Below, piece after piece: positions 1 through 10,495 of a DNA stretch of 64,000 bases (positions are counted from its first letter, which is position 1; each line of letters begins with the position of its first letter). Position numbers and translations under genes: made by a program. The stretch is from Erodium maritimum (taxonomy: Eukaryota > Streptophyta > Magnoliopsida > Geraniales > Geraniaceae). The notes under the pieces were generated by a model that saw nothing but the letters and a program-made list of their open reading frames with translations, searched no databases and was not told where the DNA came from. The stretch covers positions 50,586,546 through 50,650,545 of the forward strand of contig OY997589.1 in assembly GCA_963921825.1 (NCBI GenBank), given 5' to 3'.

Positions 1-2397
1 ATCCCCAACTGTGGACCAACACATACGCCATACGAGGGGCAGCCGTTCGAAACTTTGAACCATTGTATCGAGTTTTATCAAACCTATGGGAAAGTCGGTG
101 GGTTCAGCACACGGAGACATACTGAGAGAAAAGATAGGAGTGGGCACATAACGCTTAAGTACATGGTGTGTTCCAAAGAAGGGGAGATCCGTGAATCGAA
201 AGACCTTCCGCATTCCAATGCAACACGTAAGAGAAAGCGTTTGCTCACAAGGTCAAATTTGAGGCAATGATACGCTTCAACAAGATCCTTGCATCCAGAT
301 GCTACAAGGTGACCAAATTCGTAGCTGTCCATAACCATCCCTTAGTTGGGAAATCACACTCGCACCAGCTTCGCGGAAATAGACACGTGAGTGAGAACCA
401 TGTTCACTAGATAAACCACTGTCGAAGAGCGGGTATTGGACCAACAGATGCGCACAGATTACTTAGCGAACAATGTAGTGGCATCGATAAGGTGGGTGCA
501 ACTAGAATGGACTTCGTTAACTACAACAGGGACTTGAAGGCATTCATTGCAGACAGTGATGTTCAGGTCATCCTAGACGAGTTTCGTGCGAAAAAAGAGG
601 CGAATAGTTCGTTCAATTACGAATATGCTGAAGACACAATGGGTAGGATAACACGATTATTCTGGTGTGACGAGATATCGATAAGGAACTACGAGCTTTT
701 CGGGGATTCATTTGCGTTTGATGCAACTTACAGAACAAATATGTAAGTTTACATGACTACATTTGTTGTTATCTGAATACATGTATGGCCTTTCGTTTGA
801 CCATTTTGTACAAATAGGTATTGTATGTCTTTCTGTCCGTTCACCGGAGTGGACAATTATAAAAAATCAGTGACCTTTGGACTTGGTTTGGTGACACATG
901 AAGACGTTGAGTCATACACGTGGATGTTTACAACATTCCTTAAGGCAATGAACAACAAGAAGCCACTCTATTTTGTCACAGACCAAGACCCCGCAATGAA
1001 GATAGCTGTGCCAAACGTGTTCACTGAATCGAGGCATAAATTATGTATGTGGCATATTCTAGACAAACTGGCCGTGAAGGTAATAAAGCACACAATTAAG
1101 TGAAATCACTATGGTACAATTTAAATTTATGCATTTACATGTTCTATGCACAGAATTTACACTCGTATATAATACTCACATTGTCATGACGCAGGTGCCT
1201 TCCACCATTGTGCATGACAGTGATTTCCGACAACGAATTCATGACGTGGCTTATAGCAACAACATTACCCCCGACAAGTTTGAGAGTCTTTGGGCAGAGT
1301 TGCTTGGGGAATTTGGTTTGGAGGACCATGAATGGTTGCAAGGAATGTACGAGATTCGAGATAGATGGATACCGGCTTACTATCGAGACCTCCCAATGGG
1401 TCAATTCATGCGGACAACTTCAAGGTTAGAATCAACAAATGCCGCATATCAGCGATATGCTGATCGGTACCTTGGTCTCGTACAACTGTTATGGGGATGT
1501 AAATCAGTTATTGATAATCAACGTCAAGAGCACTATAGGTTGATGATGCAAAGTTACACTTCACATCCAAGGTATGTTACACAGTCTGGTTTGGAGGCAG
1601 ATGCATGGACATTGTACACGCGACCGATATTCGAAGATGTGCAAAAAGACATGAAGGATGCAAATGATTTTTGTAGCTTTAAAGATATGGGTGGAAATGA
1701 TGAAAAAAAGGTATACATAATAGTCGATAAAAAGTATATCGAGACGGGGAAGGAGTATACTGTGGAACGCATTGTTAGTACGAATGAATTTCGGTGTTAC
1801 TACAACAAGTTGATGTCAAGTGGTATGGTATGTCACCATATATTCTTTGTGTTACAAACTACTAGTTGGAAGCAAATCCCTCGTACGTTGGTATACGACC
1901 GGTGGTGTAAGGACAGTGACATGTCAAACAAATTGTCAGACATTGGTGCCAGTACTGAAGATTTAGAAGTGGATGACAGCGAGGTTATGGGTGCACTGTA
2001 AAAAAGATTTGATGAAATACTTGAAATACCAAACGCATCGAATTCAAGTTTGAGGGAATTATTGAGCATAGTGAAAAAATATAAGGTGAAAACCGTCGAT
2101 GATGTTGTGGAAGAAGCGCAGTTGAGTAGGACAAGTTATATTGCGAGAGTTATTGGAGTACGGTTGCCGGATATTGTTACGGTTCATCCTCCAGCAATTA
2201 CAATTACTAAGGGGAACCGATTACAACCAAGCGAGCGCCTGCAACGTGAACGCGACAAGGCAATGCAGAAAAGTAGTAAGCCTCTTAGGTTATGCAGAAC
2301 ATGTAACACAATGCAAACACATGATAGCAGGAATTGTAACTTGAAGCCCAAAACAACTAAGAGCAAGGCTGCGGGGAAGAAAAAAGCAAAGAAATAA
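1..2397 (+). pseudogene. FAR1-type MULE transposase, 5' end missing, one frameshift and one in-frame stop
   Basis: Domains in order: a FAR1-type DNA-binding region (about 25-380, motifs YGKVGGFSTRR and HNHPLV), the MULE catalytic core, a SWIM-like region and a C-terminal zinc knuckle (CRTCN...HDSRNC, 2299-2343). The three expected acidic catalytic residues are visible: the D of FDATYRTN, the D of VTDQDPAM and the E of SRLESTNA. The C-x-W-H motif is CMWH. Two introns fit in frame: 743-817 and 1080-1194, each with GT...AG. Damage: the reading frame shifts near 235-265 inside the FAR1 domain, and a TAA at 1999-2001 interrupts the frame that continues to 2397. The second SWIM cysteine is Tyr (CYYNK...CHH instead of CxC...CxH). 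The start lies left of the window. This could be a transposase or a FAR1-related gene of the host. The neighbouring Ulp1-type gene favours the transposon. Confidence 0.85.
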
Positions 2398-3135
2398 ATG
2401 GTGATTACATTTAGATTTATCAGGTTTACATTGTATTTGTGGAGCAAATTTACATGCTATTTACATGCTTTCTTGCGTCGCAAGCGTTCATAAAAGACAG
2501 CCTACAAAATTATGAGTACCTTTGTTGACAGTTGGTCATGTTTGAATATGTCCTTTTAGCATTTCAGAACTTGCATCATTTTTGGAACTATGGATTATGT
2601 TTTTGGATTATGTGGTTGAATAACCTTATGTTATGGTGAACAATTATCAGTTTATTTTTTTTCGTGAGATTGAACAATTATCAGTTATTGTATTTTTAGC
2701 TTCTACAATTTTTAGTATGCATGACTTTATTTTATGATCTTGTTATGATGAAACTTTCCCATATTGATGTTTATACTTACTCTATTCGAAACATATGATA
2801 TAATCATGCATTTACACGGTATTCGTATGAATTTACATTTAATACTTCACTCATACAATATCTAAATGTGTCTTACTTTTGTTCCACACAATCCCTATAC
2901 ATGGGGCACGTTTCGTTGCCACTTGCTAGTCTTTTTGCATGACGATGTAAATATGTGGCATCAACCAAATACAGATAGGATGATAGACTCGGAAGAAACT
3001 GCTGTAATCATAACCCCTAACTACCTACACGTAGGCACATGAAACGGCGGGTCATGGTGTACGTCACAGGTCTTGTTCCTTCAATCACACCGTTTCAGTT
3101 TATTAAATACCCACGCCCAATCATAGTTGCTTTAG
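2398..3135. other. AT-rich spacer inside the MULE
   Basis: No coding frame of note. It holds several TTTACAT/ATGTAAA words (for example near 2408, 2429, 2452, 2814, 2836 and 2946) and a TATTAAATA box at 3101-3109 that would serve the acidic open frame downstream. Confidence 0.5.
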
Positions 3136-3492
3136 TCAAATCCTAACTACGGCCATAATCAATTGCACGCATGCACAATATCCAAATTGCCACTCCCTCC
3201 GTTTGATCCTGACATCAACTGGAAGGACTTCGACTTCTCTCCTCCGTCGCAGCACTTTAGCAGTAAGGATGAGGACAGCGAAGCAGGTTCTGATGCCGAG
3301 GTCTTCTCTTACAAACGTTGTAAACTAAACCCACCATCGGACTCTAACGAATCTGACGACGAAGATGATGAAGATTCGGATGCCGAGGACTCAGACGATG
3401 TGGAAACTGAAGAAGAAGACGATGACCAGGGCGCCGACGACGACAGGGATGGAGATTGGTCAGAGGATGAGGACGATGATGGATTATGGTAG
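3136..3492 (+). CDS. Acidic low-complexity open frame (Asp/Glu/Ser-rich tail), no in-frame ATG
   Basis: The frame is open from 3136 to the TAG at 3490-3492. The C-terminal half is almost all Asp, Glu and Ser (for example DEDDEDSDAEDSDD) and the N-terminal part has PPFDPDINWKDFDFSPP. A TATTAAATA box lies at 3101-3109. No ATG is in frame: the only nearby ATG (3171) is in another frame and closes after 12 codons. Either an upstream exon or a mutation separates it from its start, or it is not translated. It lies between the FAR1 transposase and the minus-strand small gene. The function is not recognised. Acidic tails of this kind occur in many nuclear proteins, which is not specific evidence. Confidence 0.35.
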   Translation, partial: SNPNYGHNQLHACTISKLPLPPFDPDINWKDFDFSPPSQHFSSKDEDSEAGSDAEVFSYKRCKLNPPSDSNESDDEDDEDSDAEDSDDVETEEEDDDQGADDDRDGDWSEDEDDDGLW

Positions 3493-3931
3493 ATTACATG
3501 CATTTATATTTGGCTGTTAAAGTATTATATTTCTGATTTTGGATGTATGAATAATGAACTAAAACCTTATTGTTGGATATTTAATAAACTTAATTTTATG
3601 CTTTTTGATTTAATCCCATGTTTCCTGATTTTGAATCAGTACCTATATTCAAATTTCAAAAGTTTGGATCGTTCATGATAGGTGTTCTGATCTAGGTTTC
3701 AGAAGCTATCGGCATTACACAATGATAAATCTCATTTACATTTAGTATCGTTTATATATATATAATGTAATTACACGTTAATAGAATATGATTTTAGGTT
3801 GAGGAAGTTCAAAACAGCACGTCATTCATAAACATAAATTACAACACACGAAACAGTAACCAAAAGATAAATTCATTAGATATTCATAAAAAGTGTAGTT
3901 AGTACACAAACTACACTTCTTCAAAAACCAA

Positions 3932-3956
3932 AAAGGGCACAATATATGTGCCCTTT
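3932..3956. repeat. Perfect 10-bp stem hairpin between two convergent small frames
   Basis: AAAGGGCACA and its exact reverse complement flank a 5-base ATATA loop. It sits about 15 bases past the stop codon of the minus-strand small gene at 3972-4265. The role is unknown. It could mark a transcript end but no known plant signal is matched. Confidence 0.5.
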
Positions 3957-3971
3957 CAACTACTTAATTAT

Positions 3972-4265
3972 TTAAGAAGACGGGGGAAGGACTGGTTCGA
4001 GAGACAGATGGAGGAGTGCATGCTCAGCCAGCAGTTCCTCATGAGCAGCCACATCCTCCAGCGGCCATCCGGTTGTGTCCACCTCCCCCATCTCATACAA
4101 CTGCTCCATGACAACAAGGTGGGCTCGCAGGATAACTCCTTTGAGCCGCTCAAACTTCAGCTCCCACTGGGTTCTGGCAGCCTTGCGCTGCATAGCTTCC
4201 GCCGCTGCAACTGGATCACGGCGGCTTCTAGTAGGTGGAACGTCTCCTGGGTTGTTTGCAGCCAT
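3972..4265 (-). CDS. Small helical protein (97 aa) carried by the MULE, function unknown
   Basis: An intact frame with ATG at 4265 and TAA at 3972. The protein starts MAANNPGDVPPTRSRR and is then largely alpha-helical in character (LKFERLKGVILRAHLVVMEQ, later AAHEELLAEHALLH), with a basic N-terminus and few cysteines. It has its own promoter: CCTATAAAAG at 4331-4340 on the same strand, about 65 bases before the ATG. It lies between the transposase and the Ulp1-type gene and points away from the Ulp1 gene's 3' end. I do not recognise the family. An intact frame with a canonical TATA box in an otherwise damaged element argues that it is a real gene of this element, but no homologue was checked. 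Confidence 0.5.
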   Translation of the reverse strand: MAANNPGDVPPTRSRRDPVAAAEAMQRKAARTQWELKFERLKGVILRAHLVVMEQLYEMGEVDTTGWPLEDVAAHEELLAEHALLHLSLEPVLPPSS

Positions 4266-4330
4266 TGTTAAGAGATCTACATCTTCTCCTACTTAGTATT
4301 TACGTGTGTTTCAGATGCCGTGTAAACATC

Positions 4331-4340
4331 CTTTTATAGG
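4331..4340 (-). promoter_or_regulatory. TATA box of the 97-aa MULE gene
   Basis: CCTATAAAAG on the minus strand. A transcript start about 30 bases downstream would fall near 4300, leaving a leader of about 35 bases before the ATG at 4265. Confidence 0.55.
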
Positions 4341-5414
4341 CAATTGGTTGCGTGTAAACACTACCATAATTGATTAGGGTATGCACGCAAGTCCTTCAGC
4401 CATTTACAATTAATTTTGAGAAATTATAATCTTACTTTAAAATTGAACTTATTTACATTTTAACCACTACATTTTAATTGAGCTCAGTTGTATTATTACT
4501 TTTACCGTGTTGAATTTTCTTTTATATTCACAATACTACAACAATTTGGCACATTATGTAATTAAATATTTTATAATAATAAACGTGACTCACTTTTTAT
4601 TTTCAGGCATTCATACATAGAAATAAAATAACATGTAAATATGCAAACACATAGGGTTTGAAACCCTAATATAATATGTTTAAAGTGGATGTCGTTTGTT
4701 GTTCAAAATTGTTTTAACTTTTGAGTGATTGAGGCATACATAGAAAGGAGTTGGTTGTTTTGAATACACATTTTTCTTAAATGCAAAAAACTTTCTGAAA
4801 ATATGATCATTCCATACACCCATTTTCCATATTCTATAATACTAAACTTTTAACATGTAAATCTGCTAATATGCAACACACACTTTAAACTACACAGCAA
4901 ATGTGTTTAAACAACTTGATTATGAGTTGCATGAATATTGTTAAAACAATGTTAGAGGCATACAATGATACTGGGGAAAACAAATATGTACCTGTATAAA
5001 TATATAGTACGTACTATGATCGATGTGGTACGTAAGTGTTAAAAAGCTATGTAGTTAAAATGTAAAAACCAAACATTGTTATGTAAGAATTTGCTTTCAA
5101 CAACCATGAATAGCAACGAACCGGTTATTACAAAGTTCATTTCAGTACTACTGTGAGCAATGTGCTAAACCTTTGTTTAAAAGCTATGTACTTGGAATGT
5201 AAAAACCAAACGTCGATATGTGATAAATTGTCTTCAACAACAGTAATTCTCAAACAACGGTACCGGCATGTCATAAAAGTTCATATCAGTTCACAGCAAT
5301 TGGGATTGTCATAAATGTCATGTGGAACTAAATTCAGCAATCAAAATAAAACAAGTCTGTTGGAACCAAATGCAACATAGATGTAGAGGAGTGTACTGAA
5401 CCCCATTCAACAAA
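4341..5414. other. AT-rich spacer inside the MULE
   Basis: No gene seen. It is rich in TTTACAT/ATGTAAA words and contains the imperfect tandem duplication listed separately. The 3' untranslated region of the Ulp1-type gene must begin at its right edge. Confidence 0.5.
5040..5300. repeat. Imperfect tandem duplication, unit about 138 bp
   Basis: Two units start near 5040 and 5178. Both carry AAAGCTATGTA, AATGTAAAAACCAAAC, TTCAACAAC and AAAGTTCAT in the same order. The copies differ at many positions, so the duplication is old. Confidence 0.6.
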
Positions 5415-6025
5415 TCAACGCTTGCGACGCAATAAGGCCTTGAATTTCGGTGTAAAGATGAAATCTTCATTCCATTGTTTGTAGTACTTCTGCAGCTTCT
5501 TCTCCTGTGTCGGCCAAGCGGTGTTGAGCTCAAATGTCATCAACTTGTATAAAAATCGACGTCTGAGCAATGACATCTGCTGAGGCTGTGTACAATAACA
5601 GTGTACTCAGGCTGTTAGAAACCAACTAATGTAGAAGATGAATACCGGAAAAAATATTATGGTAAAGGGAAACTTACATAATCCTGGTCTAACTTGTCAG
5701 CCCATCGCCCACCGCCAAGATATGACTCCATATGCCACATGGCATATATGCCACAGTCATCCTTGTTGTAAGGCGATGCCCAGTATAATGGGACACGGGT
5801 GATGGTAATGTCCAGTAATTTACCGGCCAGTGTGGGGTTGGAGTCACATATAAAATCAGCAATTTTGTCTCGCTGAAAAAACATATAACAAAGTAAGTAA
5901 AAAAACTGTAACTAAAATCAATAAGCATGTCATGAACATTATATCAGTAGAATAAGAGTAACATTACCATAACATGGTGTATGTCACCGTATCGGTCGAT
6001 GTCCAGTTCATCCGACAAATAGTTG
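5415..6025 (-). pseudogene. Ulp1-type gene, C-terminal part with the catalytic Cys
   Basis: Last exon 5415-5585 (ends FKALLRRKR, TGA), exon 5678-5872 with DDCGIYAMWHMESYLGG holding the catalytic Cys, and the left half of the His/Asp exon (5968-6025). Splice signals at 5586-5589, 5677, 5873 and 5967 are canonical. The left end of the gypsy solo LTR follows directly at 6026. Confidence 0.75.
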
Positions 6026-6689
6026 TGTCACGCCCCAATTTCAGTAAATCGAACTCGGGACGCGAACATTTTAAATCATAAAACATTTTGAAACCTTTTA
6101 CAAAAAAACACTTTAAAAACGCCATTTGTTCATCAGAAATAATCATGTAATCATTTACAACTTAAAGGTACGTCCCAACAATTGGACAAAAAGCAAGGTA
6201 CACGTCGCTAGACTCAAAGTAAACCCAGAATCCCGCTCCTAGCTCTTCAAGCTTCAGAAGCTCACCTAGTCCAACCTGCGACCGGTACCTGTAGGAAAAG
6301 CAGTTAGGGGTGAGCGTTCGCTCACCACCACGGATAACAGACTGACTACGGCATACTTAGCAGACGATGCCGGTAACACCAACAACCAACTCAACACCGG
6401 GGACTACGATCCCCAAACTCCAGTAACCCGACTGACACACACACACACACTGTTACTTTCCTCAACCGACTCAACACTCGGACACGTAATGTAGACCTGA
6501 CACAACGATTGACGACCTCCTCCAAAGACACGACAGACAACCACGCAACACCCAAGATCACAAAGGATCGCACACCAAACAAGATCACAAAGGATCGCAT
6601 ACCAGACAAGATCACAAATGATCCCATTCCTGTCAACAAACAGCAACAACACAGGTTCAGCACTCCACGGGCACTCATGGCCACCCAAG

Positions 6690-7050
6690 ACACCAACAGT
6701 AAAGCACGAACTCAACCACCCCACGGGCAGTCACGGCCTCCCAAGACACATCAACAGTAACTCACGGGCTCAACAACCCCACGGGCACTCACGACCTCCC
6801 AAGACACACCAACAGTAACTCACGGGCTCAACAACCCCACGGGCACTCATGGCCTCCCAAGACACACCAATAGTAACTCACGGGCTCAACAACCCCACGG
6901 GAACTCACGGCCTCCCAAGACACACCAATAGTAACTCACGGGCTTAACAACCCCACGGGCACTCACGACCTCCCAAGACACACCAATAGTAACTCACGGG
7001 CTCAACAACCCTACGGGCACTCACGGCCACCCAAAACACACCAACAGTAA
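6690..7050. repeat. 58-bp tandem repeats in the gypsy LTR
   Basis: A unit of about 57-58 bp containing GGGCTCAACAACCCCACGGG and CCTCCCAAGACACACC recurs about six times. The same array is present in the other LTRs of the family (about 18830-19130, 24780-25060, weaker at 51270-51480), so it belongs to the LTR. Open frames through it are a by-product of the periodicity. Confidence 0.8.
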
Positions 7051-7052
7051 AA

Positions 7053-7366
7053 CACGGGCTCTCATGGCCACCCAAGACACAACAGTAACACGGGCTCTCA
7101 TGGCCACCCAAGACACAACAGTAACACGGGCTCTCATGGCCACCCAAGACACAACAGTAACACGGGCTCTCATGGCCACCCAAGACATAACAGTAACACG
7201 GGCTCTCATGGCCACCCGAGACACAACAGTAACACGAGCTCTCATGGCCACCCAAGACACAACAGTAACACAGGCTCTCATGGCCACCCGAGACACAACA
7301 GTAACACGGGCTCTCATGGCCACCCAAGACACAACAGTAACACGGGCTCTCATGGCCACCCAAGAC
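7053..7366. repeat. 36-bp minisatellite in the gypsy LTR, about 9 copies
   Basis: The unit contains GGGCTCTCATGGCCACCC and AAGACACAACAGTA. Because 36 is a multiple of 3, the array is open in several frames on both strands, which gives false repetitive proteins. In the sister LTRs the array is shorter (two to four units near 19150-19260 and 25050-25160), so it has expanded in this copy. Confidence 0.85.
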
Positions 7367-8656
7367 ACGATTTACACAACCAACCTCTGGGCATAACCAA
7401 TGCCTCCAACTGTCCTAATATCAACAGTTTCACAATCAACCTCCTGGCATGGTCATATGCCTCCAGTACTTCTAATATCGATAAGTTCACAATCAACCTT
7501 CGGGCATGGCCATATGCCTCCAGTAATCCTAACATCGTTAAGTTCTCTGCTCCTACGACACTACTAAGTGTCACATGCAATTCTAATGTTCGATACGTTC
7601 CTGAATCATACGACACTACCCTGGATCGCCTACCTTTCTAGTATTCGATAAACCTACTTAACCCACGACACCCCAGTGTCAAATGCATTTCTACTGTTAA
7701 CTTTCCCTAGTCAGGGCCGAGATCCGGCTACTTTTCCCTACCTCGTATGCTTTCTCCAAAAGCGCACAATTAAACTCTGGCGTGATCTCGGTCACTCGCC
7801 TAGCTTTCCCTTTCCTCGGTCTGCAGCACGATCTAACAAGAACACAATTTTAAACTCTTTTAAGCTTGCAGGCATAAACTGAATTTTAATAAACCCGACG
7901 CCCAAAAGTAACCCCGACAATGTCGATCACTCCCAAACTCCCCAATTACTCGACATTATCGATATTGGACCCGGAAAGGCCCGATTCGCCCGACATGGCG
8001 AATCTGCCCGGGTTTTGAAAACGCCCTTCCGATGCTCCGAAAATTCCCGTTTTCGTTTCTACGGTATTAGAATAATTCAAGGGTTCCTAGGCACTCGACA
8101 GATTCGAATTCCGACTTCCGAGTCATTTAATTTGCGTTTCAATTTTCTAAAACCCGTTAATTACAACTTTTCCAATTTAATTCCAAATTTCGATCCGGTT
8201 GTGGATAAATGATCCGGAGAACGTTCTAAACCACCCGAACACAAAACCCGATCACCCGAGCACGTGGGCCCCACCCGGACCAACTTGGCCGTGGGTGGCT
8301 AGGGTTCCAATGGGCCCGGCCCACCATGGTGGTGGCCGGCCCTAGCTCCGGCCGGCCGGCCACCACCCTATGGTGGCCGGAGCTCCCCCCGAGCTCCCGG
8401 TCACCGTAAACCGTCCCCCTTCACCTCCAAACGTCTCCAATACGTCTCCAACAATCCCCAATCCTCAATACAACCCTAAACTACTCATTTTAACCAAACC
8501 CTAACTTTTGAAATTAAGCAAAACGACGATCGGTTTGGTGATTACCGTAGAGGAAGACGATTCTTGGAATGTTGAGACGATCCAATGGTGGAGTGCTCGT
8601 GAATAGTGCCCCAAACCCTAGCTCTTCTCTTGCTTCTCCTTTTCTCTCTTCTCCTT

Positions 8657-10344
8657 TGTTGGGTCTCGAGGTAGGGTTGGAGATGAACCAACTCGCAGCG
8701 GAAAATCAATGAAAACCAAGAGACAATTAAAACCATGAAACAACTAACAAAGAATGGATTAACAAGAGAAAAATTCAGCACTAGTTCTTACCAAAACAAG
8801 AACACCGGTTAACGAATGATTGGCTTGAGTCTCCAAGACGCCTACGTATCCACATGGGAATCAAAGCCACGTAGTTCTTCTCTTTGAGGACTCAAGAACA
8901 CAAACATGGAGGTGGAAACTAGCCAAACCCGAAATGGCCATGGAAGAGGGAGAGAAAATGTGTTTCCTATTCTTGTCTAGTGTTTGTTATGTTGAAAAAA
9001 GATGACTTAAACATAACAAAACCCATACTTGTCCAACTAAAGGCATGGGACAAGTATGGTGTCAAGTAAGGTGTAAATAGGACAAAGTATGGCAAGACAA
9101 GATTGTGTTAGGTGGTGAATCACCAACACCTTAATCCTTGTCTTGCTTACTTAGTACTAATTAATCAAGACTTGATTAATTAGTTCCATGGGCCTTGGTT
9201 GCATGGGCCTTTCATGGGCCTCTTGGAACATGGCCCGTGACCATTTCCAACGAGGTCCCGTGATTCGCTCATCGCCTCCATGCCTTCCATACCGGAAATG
9301 TCCAACATTATCCGACGCGATCAATCCCAAGACTCCAAGCCTTGTCTCGATCCGTAAAGTCCTATTCACTTACGGGCACATGACCCAAAACCCAGTTTTG
9401 GTCATGTCCCAAGACAACTCCCTTTTGGCCATTCTCCATAAATGTGTCAATGAGTTTCATCCTCCGGTGTGACCCTTAGGTTTATGCATGTCAATAGATC
9501 AACGTAAAATCCCATTTTACTTGATCCTATTTAAGTGGCAACTAACGAGACTTTAGTATTGCCTGACACTACATAACGAATCGACCCTGTCGATTCTAAC
9601 CTTTCCGTCGTCCCTGTCATTATCCTTTTATCTCCGATATCCTGATTGAGATAAGGCATAGAGCCGTCATCCTTATTATTCTCAATCACCGTTCCTTGAT
9701 ATGTGAGATGACTGAAGATATGATACCCAGTATCATGTGCATGGCCATGCTATTCTTCCAGTCACTCTCGATCAAGCGGCCGAGAACCGATATCTTTCCC
9801 ATACCTCAGTATGAGGGATAAATCCCTTAGCCGCCTTTCGTGTCACTCATGTAGCCCGTCCCCAAGCCAATCCTGGCCGTTATGGAAGCCCTGTTACGGA
9901 CAACGTTAGGCTCAGGTCAAACTCAGTTGTTGACTACATAGCGATCACAAAGACTCCTTGGTCTAAGGATACATGACAAGCTACGACACTGAATATGTTC
10001 ATGACTTAATCTATGGCACATATTCAGGGCGGGTCGTCCAATATCATGTCCCACATGATATCTATGATCAGACTCCGAAATCCCATTCCAATGACTAACA
10101 GAACGTAAGCCATAAAGAGCCATCTTTCATACTAGTCGCTTCTAGTGAAGCTTTGTTGACTAGGGACCCATCGAGTGTGATCTATCTCGATCTATGGTTC
10201 TATTCGCATGGTGGGCATAGATCAGAGCACACATCGATATATTACTCCAACACATAAGTAATATAAAGCCGCTTTAATTTTATTGCTAACGATGATATAT
10301 ACATTTGGACATTTAGGATTGAACTACGGGCACTAAGACTAACA
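8657..10344 (-). repeat. Copia 3' LTR (element orientation)
   Basis: Begins TGTTGGGTCTCGAGG and ends GACTAACA on the plus strand. Nearly identical to 15429-17116. Confidence 0.9.
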
Positions 10345-10495
10345 ATCTCCCACTTGCCCTAGTTCCAATCTAAACTCCTATATGTCCCCATCGACTTTAC
10401 ATGTCTAACATGTTCAGGCAGTGACACTGCCTTAGTCAACGAGTTGGCTATGTTATCATCTGTTGCAATATCGGTTATCTTCACTTCACCTCAGT

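Noticed and set aside
3309-3503. Serine-rich frame on the minus strand
   Set aside because: It is the antisense shadow of the Asp/Glu-rich frame at 3136-3492.
7053-7366. Regular repeats that might suggest a CRISPR array
   Set aside because: Units are contiguous with no unique spacers, lie in a plant LTR, and vary in number between LTR copies.
6944-7396. Long repetitive open frames on both strands (SWVAMRARVTVV-type and MATQDTTVTRAL-type)
   Set aside because: They are the 36-bp minisatellite of the gypsy LTR read in frame. The period is a multiple of three, so frames stay open without coding.
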